From Cryomorpha sp963741985 (lineage in GTDB: Bacteria; Bacteroidota; Bacteroidia; Flavobacteriales_D; Cryomorphaceae): DNA of 64,000 bases. The stretch spans positions 620,001 to 684,000 of the forward strand of contig CAVUKD010000004.1 in assembly GCA_963741985.1 (NCBI GenBank). The letters run 5' to 3'. The position numbers and the translations under genes were made by a program. Below the pieces are notes generated by a model. That model had not been told where the DNA came from. It worked only from the letters and a program-made list of their open reading frames with translations, and did not search any database. Shown here in pieces: positions 18,613 through 27,362 of this stretch (the stretch's first letter is position 1; each line of letters opens with the position of its first letter).

Positions 18613-18638
18613 TCTTATCAAAATTAATTACACTTTCA

Positions 18639-20015
18639 TCATTTGTAAAAAACATGATACCCAAAAGGAGCAAGTTCGAGTCCATTTTTTGCAATTAAGC
18701 TTAGGTCTTCATTATCGAAAAGCGGTTTGAAATCACCGTTGGGAATGGAATCAAATTTCACACGCGTAATATTGTCATGCAAATTGCAAATCGTAATGAC
18801 TTCATGATTATCTTTTTTACGAACAAACGCATATACATTCACATCATCCGTGGTTTGCAAGCGGGTGCAATCACCTCCGTATATTCCATTCCACAGTGCA
18901 GGATTATCCCGGTTCAGGTTGAGCAGCTTTGTGTAAAAGCCCTCATATTTATATCCATCCCAGGTGATCGAATCCTTTTCAAAGAAGGAAAGCGCCCGGT
19001 TTAATCCGGATTCTTGCCCGCTGTATACCATTGGCATACCCGCTATAGTTGCTGCCAAGACCGCAAAAGTCTCCGCTCCTTTTTTTCCGTAGCGTTCGAA
19101 AGCAGTTCCATTCCACGAATTTTCATCGTGACTCGTAGTAAAATACATCCGATAGTCCTCGGGAGCAAATTTGGTTTTTTGCTCCTGAAGATACGTATCA
19201 ATATCAGAGACTTTCTTTTCTCCTTTGGCAATTCCATTCATTATATGTAAAAATTCAAACGCATAGGTCATATCAAAGGCCTTATGAAGTTTTGGGTCCT
19301 CACCCTCAGCAAGCATAAAGACGTCATGTTTTACATTTTTAAGTGAATCGCGACATGCCGTCCAAAAATCCATCGGTACCAACTCGGCTTGATCGCATCG
19401 ATACCCGTCGATACCGGCATCTTCTATCCAGTATTTCATTGCGTCGATCATGGCGGCTCGCATATCTGGTTTGTCGTAATTAAATTCGGTGACATCCCAC
19501 CAATCCGTACCTTTTGGGGGCTGAAGCTCTCCGAGGCTATCCAAATCGTACCAATCTTTATGATCGACTGTCCAAACATTATCAAATGCCGAATGATTGG
19601 GCACCCAGTCGAGGATAAGTTTCATATCCATGGAATGCGCTTTCTCCACAAGTGCTTTAAAATCAGCAAATGTGCCGAATTCAGGATTTACCCCTTTAAA
19701 ATCTTTTATGGAATAATAGCTCCCCTTTGTGCCTTTTCGGTTTTTCTCGCCAATGGGATTAATGGGCATGATCCAAAGGATTTTCACGCCCATGTCTTTC
19801 AATCGGGGTAAGCTTTCGCTAAATGCGTTGAAAGTACCTTCGGGAGTGTATTGACGGATATTGACTTCGTAAATGGTCGCGTTCTTTGACCAGGAGCTGT
19901 GGTCTGCAGTTTCTTCTTTCGTATTGTCCATTTCAGAATTCGCTTTTTCTTTTTGCGGATTGCCGCAGGAGATTACAGCAATGGCAATTAAAGCCAAAAA
20001 TAAGTTAGTTTTCAT
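18639..20015 (-). CDS. GH13 alpha-amylase family lipoprotein
   Basis: The 458-residue protein begins with a lipoprotein signal (VISC, Cys17) and a charged linker, then goes straight into the catalytic barrel (about 40-380) without an N-terminal beta domain, followed by a short C-terminal beta domain. Catalytic residues are Asp208 (DGYRCDQAEL), Glu237 (LAEGED) and Asp297 (TSHDEN). The Cys at 207 beside the nucleophile is unusual but not disabling. It likely trims maltodextrins in the periplasm or on the outer-membrane surface. Its gene starts 3 bp after the stop of the larger GH13 lipoprotein gene at 20019, so the two are translated together. Confidence 0.9.
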   Translation of the reverse strand: MKTNLFLALIAIAVISCGNPQKEKANSEMDNTKEETADHSSWSKNATIYEVNIRQYTPEGTFNAFSESLPRLKDMGVKILWIMPINPIGEKNRKGTKGSYYSIKDFKGVNPEFGTFADFKALVEKAHSMDMKLILDWVPNHSAFDNVWTVDHKDWYDLDSLGELQPPKGTDWWDVTEFNYDKPDMRAAMIDAMKYWIEDAGIDGYRCDQAELVPMDFWTACRDSLKNVKHDVFMLAEGEDPKLHKAFDMTYAFEFLHIMNGIAKGEKKVSDIDTYLQEQKTKFAPEDYRMYFTTSHDENSWNGTAFERYGKKGAETFAVLAATIAGMPMVYSGQESGLNRALSFFEKDSITWDGYKYEGFYTKLLNLNRDNPALWNGIYGGDCTRLQTTDDVNVYAFVRKKDNHEVITICNLHDNITRVKFDSIPNGDFKPLFDNEDLSLIAKNGLELAPFGYHVFYK

Positions 20016-20018
20016 ATT

Positions 20019-22406
20019 TTAATTTGTAATTATTTCGAAGGAGACAGGAGGCAATATCACGTTCAGGGTGCGGTCTTTCAATTCGATTGCATGTCCGAAG
20101 TTGGCCTTCAAATTTTCAATATTTATAGCCGGCGGAATTTCTACTCTGATGATCTTTTCCGAACGAGAAGAATTAAAGAATACGACGGCTGTTTTTCCAA
20201 AATAATTGCGCAAGTAGGCGAAAGTTTCGTCCGTAGTTTCTAAAAACTGTAAATCACCATAAAGCAGAACGATATGCGATTTTCTCAAATTCGCGATTTG
20301 AGTCACTTCGGTAAGCATTGCTCTCTCGCGGGGTTTGAGATTATCGCCAAACCGCATCATTCGCCGGTTGTCGGGATCGCCACCTCCGGGCATACCGATT
20401 TCGTCGCCGTAATAGATGACTGGCACTCCGGGTATGGTAAAATTAAAAGCATGAAGCATGGCAAGTCGGTCGTAACCAATAGTATCCTTAATCTCGATCT
20501 TTCTTGTCCAGCCAGCGAGCTTGGCATCTTCACCAAAATCCACTGATCCGTCGGCATACGAGATAAAGCGTGTACGATCCTGATTGCCCGAAATATACCC
20601 CATTAAATTGTGGTTTCCATACACCGATAAACTTTGCGAAAGCACCTGTTTCAAATTTGGGAATGATCCTTCATTTTTCGCGAAAGCGGCCACTGCAGCA
20701 TCGTAGACATTGAAATCGAATTGCGCATCGAGCAACCCGCTACCAATATAGCTATCAATCAATTGTGGATTTCCGTAAGTTTCACCAATTTGATATATCG
20801 ATCTTTTTTCAGGCACAATGACCCGGTATTTCAATTTTCGTGTAAGCGTACGCCAGAATTTAAGCTGAATGTGTTTCGTAGCATCGTGCCTAAAACCATC
20901 AATATCAAAATTTTCAAACCAAAACAAAGCGGAATCCGTCATGGCATTCACGACATCATCACGATCGAAATTGAGGGTGGGCATAAACGTGTCAAACCAA
21001 GTAGTGAGACGGTATTCGTCCCATTTTTCAGTATTCACTGTGCCGTCTGGTAAATAGAGCGGTGTGGCCCAATCAGGATGTTCCTTATATACCGGGTGTT
21101 CTTGGTGCACGTGGTTAGCCACATAGTCTAAAATGACGTTCATTTCATTGCCATGTGCCTCATCAATAAGATGTTTAAGCCTACTTTTATCACCAAAACG
21201 GAAATCGACTTTGGAAGAAGAAATCGGCCAATAACCGTGATACCCTGAGAACTTGCTTCGCACGCCGCCCTTGTCCCAAAGGCCATAAGCGCCCAGCGGA
21301 TTTTGCATAATTGGCGAAAGCCAAACGGTATTCATACCCAGTTGACGGATGTATCCATTGGTAATCTTCGAAGTGACCCCGTCGATATCGCCGCCATAAT
21401 AGTTTGCCGGGGGCAGGATTTCTGGATCCAGGACCGGGAAATTGTCGGTCGAATCGGCATCTACAAACCGATCGACCATCATGAAATACAACGACAAACG
21501 ATGTTTATCGTTGCGCGGCAAATGCGAAGGATCCATCAATGGTTTTCCATTTTCGAGTGGGATGAGAAGGTCGTTTGTACGACGGTTTTCATCTGAGCCG
21601 AAAACACGGATATCTGCACGTTTCAATTTCGCGGAAGCGCTCGGAATATCGAGGCTCAAACGATCGCCATTGCGGTGATACCAAGTAGAATCGAGAATTT
21701 GATTTTGCCAGTAAATAAATGGGGCACCCAATGAAACGGGGTAATGAATAACTATTGAATCGCCCAAAAATCCATAAGTAGAAACCGCAGAAAAATCTGC
21801 CTCGGAGCCTACCCGAAATGTAGAATTGAACCCACCCTGCCCGTTGTCTTTCTTGTCGGGATTGTTGGGATCGAGCATCTCTTTTCCATCTTCCACCACG
21901 AGATATTCGTAAAGTGCCGGTTCCAAAATGAGGTTTTTTGTCCATTTATCGCCGTCCTTCTCCAGTTGAGTAGCTGCTGCATTCCATCCGTTAAAATTGC
22001 CTTTTAATGCCACCGTTTTAGGAGTGCCACTTGGCGATTTATAGGAAAAACTATAATTCAGTTTATTGCTTCTAAAAACCGGAATATGATAAATTTCACC
22101 GGCGTATCCAACTTGAAAATCTGTAATAGGAGCCTCACCGGCAAAACGCGTTACCATAACAATTGAGTCGCCTTTTGCAAAGTTGAAGCCTACGCTGTCG
22201 CGAAAAGAAATAGAATCAATTTGGGCATAATCCTCAAAATAATCGCCGAGAAAAATACGGGTCGTATCCGGGTTTAACTTCACCGGAGTTGCCAGTCCGA
22301 TTATTGCGCTACCAGCTTTTATTTCCGGCTTTGGATTCTCATTGGTGTTTACGCCGCAAGAGAACCATATAGCACTTGATATCAAAAGAATGTATATACC
22401 TTTCAT
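20019..22406 (-). CDS. Large GH13 alpha-amylase family lipoprotein with N-terminal beta domains
   Basis: The 795-residue protein has a lipoprotein signal (Cys17 in WFSCG), an N-terminal beta domain (about 20-120), a CBM48-like segment with LKGNFNGWN and YEYLVVEDG (about 125-200), a further beta domain (about 205-300), the catalytic barrel (about 310-700) and a C-terminal beta domain. Catalytic residues are Asp508 (DGFRHDATKH), Glu542 (IGETYG) and Asp610 (SGNQDRTRF). The CBM48-like part suggests action on branched or longer glucans, such as pullulanase or cyclomaltodextrinase activity. Its start overlaps the GH65 stop codon by 4 bp. Confidence 0.9.
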   Translation of the reverse strand: MKGIYILLISSAIWFSCGVNTNENPKPEIKAGSAIIGLATPVKLNPDTTRIFLGDYFEDYAQIDSISFRDSVGFNFAKGDSIVMVTRFAGEAPITDFQVGYAGEIYHIPVFRSNKLNYSFSYKSPSGTPKTVALKGNFNGWNAAATQLEKDGDKWTKNLILEPALYEYLVVEDGKEMLDPNNPDKKDNGQGGFNSTFRVGSEADFSAVSTYGFLGDSIVIHYPVSLGAPFIYWQNQILDSTWYHRNGDRLSLDIPSASAKLKRADIRVFGSDENRRTNDLLIPLENGKPLMDPSHLPRNDKHRLSLYFMMVDRFVDADSTDNFPVLDPEILPPANYYGGDIDGVTSKITNGYIRQLGMNTVWLSPIMQNPLGAYGLWDKGGVRSKFSGYHGYWPISSSKVDFRFGDKSRLKHLIDEAHGNEMNVILDYVANHVHQEHPVYKEHPDWATPLYLPDGTVNTEKWDEYRLTTWFDTFMPTLNFDRDDVVNAMTDSALFWFENFDIDGFRHDATKHIQLKFWRTLTRKLKYRVIVPEKRSIYQIGETYGNPQLIDSYIGSGLLDAQFDFNVYDAAVAAFAKNEGSFPNLKQVLSQSLSVYGNHNLMGYISGNQDRTRFISYADGSVDFGEDAKLAGWTRKIEIKDTIGYDRLAMLHAFNFTIPGVPVIYYGDEIGMPGGGDPDNRRMMRFGDNLKPRERAMLTEVTQIANLRKSHIVLLYGDLQFLETTDETFAYLRNYFGKTAVVFFNSSRSEKIIRVEIPPAINIENLKANFGHAIELKDRTLNVILPPVSFEIITN

Positions 22407-24712
22407 ACAGTTGATTTAATAGTCTCACCTGCTTTCAAAGTGTATTCTTTTCCGTAAAGGGCAAAATGAGCATCACCTTTTGATCCTGCTGATACACTCA
22501 CTTCTGAGGCTGCGACCTTCACAGTGAGAATAGCTCCGCGAAACACCAAATTAAAGGAATACGATTTCCATTGGTCGGGAATCGTCGGATTGAGATGGAG
22601 CATTCCATCTTTGATTCGCTTTCCGCCAAAACCTTCCACAACAGCAATCCAGGTTCCCGCCATTGAAGTGATGTGTAAACCTTCATCGGCCTCGTGGTTG
22701 TAATCATCGAGATCGAGTCGTGCGGTTCGAAGGTACATTTGGTAAGCTTTTTCTTTCAGACCGAGCTTGCTCGCGATCACGGAATGTACACAAGGAGAGA
22801 GCGACGATTCATGCACCGTTCTTTTTTCATAGAATTTAAAATTGTCCAGAATTACTTCATCCGAAAAATCGGATTCGAAGAAATACATTCCCTGAAGTAC
22901 ATCCGCCTGTTTTATGAATACGGAACGCAAAATACGATCCCAGGACCAGTGCTGGTTTATCGGTCGTTGATCCGGATCGAGGTCTGCGGTGGTTAGATCT
23001 TCCTTGTCCAAAAACCCATCTTGCTGGAGGTAAATATTCGTGCCTTCCTGACGGGGTTCATACACGTTGTCGGCAATTTGTCGCCATTTAGCAATTTCAA
23101 CTGTACTTTTGAAATTTGTTTTCTCACAAAACTCTGACCAGAAACTAGCATCTTGTTCTTCGACTGCAGCCAAAGACTTCATTGTATAGAGAATCGTCCA
23201 TCGAGCGATATAGTTCGTATACCAATTGTTATTTACATTATTCTCATATTCATTTGGACCTGTAACTCCAAGCATTACAAATTTATTTTTTGCATTGCTC
23301 CAATTAAATCGTTGTGCCCAAAATCGTGAAATTCCGAGTAAAACTTCCAAACCGCCAGCTTTCAAATAGGAAACATCATTGGTATGGCGGATATAATTGT
23401 AAATTGCAAAAGCAATTGCTCCGTTTCGATGAATTTCTTCGAAGGTAATTTCCCACTCGTTGTGAGATTCTTCTCCATTCATAGTCACCATTGGATAGAG
23501 GGCTGCTCCGTCTGAAAAACCGAGCTTTTCGGCATTTTCAATCGCTTTACCGAGCTGTTTATACCTATAAAGCAATAATTTACGCGCCACATCTTTTCCG
23601 ACGGTTAACATGTAAAATGGTAGACAATAGGCCTCAGTATCCCAATAGGTACTTCCGCCATATTTCTCGCCGGTAAAACCTTTGGGACCGATATTTAAAC
23701 GAGCATCTTCTCCGGTATAGGTTTGGCTGAGCTGAAAAATATTGAAACGAATGGCCTGCTGTGCTGCCACATCGCCTTCAATTTGAATATCATTCATTTT
23801 CCAACGTTCTGCCCAGAATTTTTTCTGTGCCGCGAGCATTTCATCAAAACCGTTGACAAAAGATTGTGAAACCATCTTCAACGCCTCAGGCAGAAGATCT
23901 TCTTTCGCAAAATTAAGGGAAGAAACATTCGCAGCAAACTTATAAAGACTGATATTTTCACCTTTTGCAGCAGAGACAGATATCCTGTTTTCAACATATT
24001 TCTCCTTTTCAATCTGCTGGCTACTGAATTTAATCAAATCTCCATTTCGCGTCAATGCAATTTTCTGTGCGGTACAAACCTGAAAATCAAGTTTTTTGGT
24101 TTTAAGTGTGAGCACAGCCGTATCATTTCCGGTGTTTTTTGCTACTTCATCCCAGAATTTTTCGTTATAGTTTGCATCCTGATTCTTAATATCGCCATCA
24201 ATGTAACATCCAAATTCGAGATTGCACGAGGTTGTAAGCGGTTTTACGCTGTAGCGAATAAATCCGCAACTGTCGGTGGCCATGCTCAAGAACCTCAACG
24301 CATTGACTTCAAATTCATTACCATTTGGGAATACTGCAATAAAGGAACGTTTAAGTGTTCCTTCTCTCATATTTAGTTCCCGTTTAAAATTGCACACCTT
24401 GCATTTGGCAAGATCAAGAATTTGGTCATCGACACGCAGGTGTATTCCTATCCAATTGGCAGCATTAAGCACTTTGGCAAAATATTCGGGATAGCCATTT
24501 TTCCACCAGCCCACACGGGTTTTGTCAGGGTAATACACACCGGCGACGTAATTTCCTTGAAGGGTTTTTCCAGAATAATCTTCTTCGAAATTAGCACGCT
24601 GCCCCATTCGGCCATTTCCGATGCTGAAAATACTTTCAGACATCAACTGTTTTTCGGGATCGAAGCCCTCTTCAATAATGCTCCAGGGGTTTTCGGTATA
24701 TAATTTTTTCAT
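22403..24712 (-). CDS. GH65 disaccharide phosphorylase, probably maltose phosphorylase
   Basis: The 769-residue protein shows the GH65 plan: N-terminal beta-sandwich (about 1-270), linker, (alpha/alpha)6 barrel (about 310-690) and C-terminal beta sheets. The general acid is Glu488 in VTGPNEYENNV, next to the conserved NNNWYTN segment. There is no signal peptide, so it acts in the cytoplasm. Maltose phosphorylase splits maltose with phosphate to beta-glucose-1-phosphate and glucose. Trehalose or kojibiose phosphorylases share the fold, but the neighbouring GH13 genes, maltose-type transporter and beta-phosphoglucomutase favour maltose. It is 4 bp from pgmB. Confidence 0.9.
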   Translation of the reverse strand: MKKLYTENPWSIIEEGFDPEKQLMSESIFSIGNGRMGQRANFEEDYSGKTLQGNYVAGVYYPDKTRVGWWKNGYPEYFAKVLNAANWIGIHLRVDDQILDLAKCKVCNFKRELNMREGTLKRSFIAVFPNGNEFEVNALRFLSMATDSCGFIRYSVKPLTTSCNLEFGCYIDGDIKNQDANYNEKFWDEVAKNTGNDTAVLTLKTKKLDFQVCTAQKIALTRNGDLIKFSSQQIEKEKYVENRISVSAAKGENISLYKFAANVSSLNFAKEDLLPEALKMVSQSFVNGFDEMLAAQKKFWAERWKMNDIQIEGDVAAQQAIRFNIFQLSQTYTGEDARLNIGPKGFTGEKYGGSTYWDTEAYCLPFYMLTVGKDVARKLLLYRYKQLGKAIENAEKLGFSDGAALYPMVTMNGEESHNEWEITFEEIHRNGAIAFAIYNYIRHTNDVSYLKAGGLEVLLGISRFWAQRFNWSNAKNKFVMLGVTGPNEYENNVNNNWYTNYIARWTILYTMKSLAAVEEQDASFWSEFCEKTNFKSTVEIAKWRQIADNVYEPRQEGTNIYLQQDGFLDKEDLTTADLDPDQRPINQHWSWDRILRSVFIKQADVLQGMYFFESDFSDEVILDNFKFYEKRTVHESSLSPCVHSVIASKLGLKEKAYQMYLRTARLDLDDYNHEADEGLHITSMAGTWIAVVEGFGGKRIKDGMLHLNPTIPDQWKSYSFNLVFRGAILTVKVAASEVSVSAGSKGDAHFALYGKEYTLKAGETIKSTV

Positions 24713-24715
24713 GAT

Positions 24716-25366
24716 TTACAGGGCAAACAATAGTTCAACATCAACATCTTCAAATCCGGGAATAACACGATCGGCAAGGTTCAAAATATCCGGATCACCA
24801 ACACCTATGGCGTACATCCCTCCTGCCTTGGCGGCTTGAATTCCTGCAGCGGCATCTTCGAAAACCACGCAGTTTACAGGTGGGGTATTGGTGGCCTTGG
24901 CTCCAAGTAGGAAGGTTTCAGGATCAGGTTTGCCCCGGGTCACTTTTGTACCATCGATTATCGCATCGAAGTAGTCTGTGATTTCGATTTTCTCCAGAAT
25001 ATGCATTGCGTTTTTACTCGCCGAGCCCAGCGCTAATTTCCGTCCCGATTTTCTGACAGAAGTCAAAAAAGACTCCACGCCGGGAAGTATTTCGGATTTA
25101 TCCATAGTATCAACATATTCCAGGTACCATTTATTTTTTTGATCGAGATACTTATCTTTTTCATTTTGCGCAAGCGAAACCCCGCCATTGTGCAAGAGGA
25201 TTTCCAATGATTCCACACGGCTAATGCCTTTGAGCTCTTCGTTTTCATTTTCCGTAAGGTCAAAACCCAAGTCATTGCACAAGCGCTTCCAAGCCTTGAA
25301 ATGGTATTTTGCAGTATCGACTATTACGCCGTCAAGATCAAAAAGACATGTCTGAATCTCGGCCAT
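24716..25366 (-). CDS. pgmB: Beta-phosphoglucomutase
   Basis: The 216-residue HAD-family protein has the motif I DLDGVIVD with nucleophile Asp10 and acid/base Asp12, a helical cap (about 15-90), motif II GSAS (about residue 113) with a downstream Lys, and the acidic motif FEDAAAGI (about 170). The length and the cap match beta-phosphoglucomutases. It isomerises beta-glucose-1-phosphate, the product of the adjacent GH65 phosphorylase, to glucose-6-phosphate. It lies 12 bp after the BadF-type kinase gene in the operon. Confidence 0.92.
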   Translation of the reverse strand: MAEIQTCLFDLDGVIVDTAKYHFKAWKRLCNDLGFDLTENENEELKGISRVESLEILLHNGGVSLAQNEKDKYLDQKNKWYLEYVDTMDKSEILPGVESFLTSVRKSGRKLALGSASKNAMHILEKIEITDYFDAIIDGTKVTRGKPDPETFLLGAKATNTPPVNCVVFEDAAAGIQAAKAGGMYAIGVGDPDILNLADRVIPGFEDVDVELLFAL

Positions 25367-25377
25367 AAAAAAAGGGT

Positions 25378-26241
25378 TTAGAAAGGGATTTTTAAAAAAT
25401 AATGCTTGAGATGATATGTGTAAAGTCCGTCGATGGGTTTCTTAATAATTTTTCCAACAGGCACTTCTTTGGCTTGAGCTACTTCGCGCAATATATCTTC
25501 CTGATAATGCGCCACGGAACCGATAAAATTTGATTTTACGGTATGGGCATCGCGAAAGCATTTAACATGTATATCAATAAATTTACTTAATCCTTCTTGT
25601 ATCATATCCTGAACATATTGCTCCGATTTGCAACTGGTAATAAAAGGCATAAAGGAGGCAAGATACACATTCGCATGGGGCTTCATATATACTCTATCCA
25701 TTATTGTATTTTTGTTCAGCGCCATTTCATCGATGAGTCTATGATGCATTTCTTCGGGTAATTTTTTATACAAAAAATCAGTGAGGAGTTTTTTTCCAAA
25801 ATAGCTACCACTTCCCTCATCGCCAAGAATATAAGCCAAAGCCGGCACTTCCTCGCGCACAATATCTCCATCGAAATGGCAGGAATTCGAGCCTGTGCCG
25901 AGAATGCAAGCTATGCACGGTTCGTCTTCATATACTGAAAAGGCTGCCGCTACCAAGTCGTGATCGACATAAATTTGGGCGTTTGGAAATATTCTTCCCA
26001 AGCCCCGATCGACTACGCGTTTCAATTCGGTAGATGAACAACCAGCGCCGTAGAAGAAAAGAGCGGTTACCTTGTCAGCAAAGTCCTCAATTCCAGGAAC
26101 TTTTTTCAGCTCAGCTTCAATAACATCTTCTTTATGGAAATAAGGGTTGATTCCGATGGATTTAAAATCCCGGTAGGTTTTGTCGGCTGCCACGAGGCGC
26201 CAATCGCATTTGGTAGACCCGCTGTCTGCAATTAAGAGCAT
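25378..26241 (-). CDS. BadF/BadG-type sugar kinase, N-acetylglucosamine kinase-like
   Basis: The 287-residue protein has the ASKHA-fold ATP-binding signatures: phosphate-1 ADSGSTKCDW (about 5-14), phosphate-2 ILGTGSNSC (about 114-121) and a LGDEGSGSYFGKK motif (about 139-151) typical of GlcNAc/glucosamine kinase-like BadF proteins. Between pfkA and pgmB, it may phosphorylate the free glucose made by the GH65 phosphorylase, since no other glucokinase is in the window. This is inference; amino-sugar kinase or acyl-CoA-type roles exist in the same superfamily. It is 23 bp downstream of pfkA. Confidence 0.85.
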   Translation of the reverse strand: MLLIADSGSTKCDWRLVAADKTYRDFKSIGINPYFHKEDVIEAELKKVPGIEDFADKVTALFFYGAGCSSTELKRVVDRGLGRIFPNAQIYVDHDLVAAAFSVYEDEPCIACILGTGSNSCHFDGDIVREEVPALAYILGDEGSGSYFGKKLLTDFLYKKLPEEMHHRLIDEMALNKNTIMDRVYMKPHANVYLASFMPFITSCKSEQYVQDMIQEGLSKFIDIHVKCFRDAHTVKSNFIGSVAHYQEDILREVAQAKEVPVGKIIKKPIDGLYTYHLKHYFLKIPF

Positions 26242-26264
26242 ATTTTTTTTAATTTTTAAAGTCT

Positions 26265-27245
26265 TTAAATAGAAAGAATATCTGCTATTCGGATCAACTC
26301 GGGATCAAGGGTGAGTTTATCAGAAATACTTTCGGCAAATGGGGTGAGCACAATTTTCTGATTTATCATTCCCACCATACAGTCGCGTTTTCCTTTCAAA
26401 AGATTTTCTACGGCGGCTACTCCCAGTCGGCTGGCAAGATTCCGGTCGAAACAAGAAGGACTGCCACCCCGTTGGATATGTCCGAGAATAGTAACTTTCG
26501 TTTCATAATGGGGTGCCATTTCATTCACCTTTTTGGCGATTTCGGAGGCATCACCGCTTTTCCCCCCCTCGGCTACGATTATAATGCTTGAAGTCTTATT
26601 TTGACGCCGCGATTCACTCAGTCTCTCCACAAGGCCTTCTATCGACATATTCCTTTCGGGAATGAGCACGGCGAGTGCTCCCGAAGCTACCCCCGCATGA
26701 GCCGCAATAAAACCGGCATCGCGCCCCATAACTTCCACAAAGAACAATCGGTTGTGAGAAGCGGCTGTATCACGAATTTTATCCACGGCATCGATAACTG
26801 TGTTCAGGGCGGTATCAAATCCAATGGTATAATCTGAACCAAAGAGATCATTATCGATGGTTCCGGGAATTCCGAGGATGGGAAAATCAAACTCCGACAT
26901 AAAAACATGAGCACCGGCAAAGCTGCCATCTCCACCGATAACTACGAGTGCATCCACTGCTTGTGACTGTAAGTTCTCATAAGCCTTAGCTCTGCCTTCC
27001 GGAGTTCTGAACTCTTTGCTGCGAGCCGACTTCAGCATAGTACCGCCCCTTTGAAGAATATGATTTACCGATCGGGCAGACAAAGGTTCTATATCTCCTT
27101 CTATTAATCCCTCATAGCCACGGTAAATTCCGACAACCTGAAGGTCATTGAATATGGCGGTACGGACGACTGCCCTGACGGCTGCATTCATTCCCGGCGC
27201 GTCACCACCCGAAGTTAATACGCCTACTTTTCGAATTGATCCCAT
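26265..27245 (-). CDS. pfkA: ATP-dependent 6-phosphofructokinase
   Basis: The 326-residue protein has the length of bacterial PfkA. It shows the N-terminal GVLTSGGDAPGMNAAVR ATP loop, the IGGDGSFAGA motif, the catalytic GTIDNDL (base Asp), MGRDAGFIA and the LGHIQRGGSPS effector-site segment. The Gly after GGDG that usually marks ATP over pyrophosphate use is present (GGDGS). It commits fructose-6-phosphate to glycolysis. It is the first gene of an eight-gene minus-strand operon that also carries the maltodextrin enzymes and fba, and its promoter region is shared with a divergent Nudix regulator. Confidence 0.95.
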   Translation of the reverse strand: MGSIRKVGVLTSGGDAPGMNAAVRAVVRTAIFNDLQVVGIYRGYEGLIEGDIEPLSARSVNHILQRGGTMLKSARSKEFRTPEGRAKAYENLQSQAVDALVVIGGDGSFAGAHVFMSEFDFPILGIPGTIDNDLFGSDYTIGFDTALNTVIDAVDKIRDTAASHNRLFFVEVMGRDAGFIAAHAGVASGALAVLIPERNMSIEGLVERLSESRRQNKTSSIIIVAEGGKSGDASEIAKKVNEMAPHYETKVTILGHIQRGGSPSCFDRNLASRLGVAAVENLLKGKRDCMVGMINQKIVLTPFAESISDKLTLDPELIRIADILSI

Positions 27246-27271
27246 ATTTTTTTTGTACCCTTGGGGAAATT

Positions 27272-27288
27272 AGTGTAAATATAACACT
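27272..27288. promoter_or_regulatory. Palindromic operator candidate between pfkA and the Nudix regulator
   Basis: AGTGTAAATATAACACT has perfect 5-bp inverted arms (AGTGT/ACACT) with a 7-nt AT-rich centre. It lies 27 bp upstream of pfkA and about 75 bp upstream of the divergent regulator gene. Its position suits control of both. Similar elements are at 15359-15375 and, more weakly, 12019-12035. Confidence 0.5.
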
Positions 27289-27325
27289 TACTAAATTTAG
27301 AGCACAAATAAAACGAATTAATTGA

Positions 27326-27333
27326 TATTTTTG
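27326..27333 (+). promoter_or_regulatory. -7 promoter element of the Nudix regulator gene
   Basis: TATTTTTG matches the Bacteroidota TAnnTTTG -7 consensus, 29 bp before the start codon. I see no good -33 TTTG at the expected distance. Confidence 0.35.
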
Positions 27334-27362
27334 CCTTCGAAAGGGGAATCAAATTCATAGGT

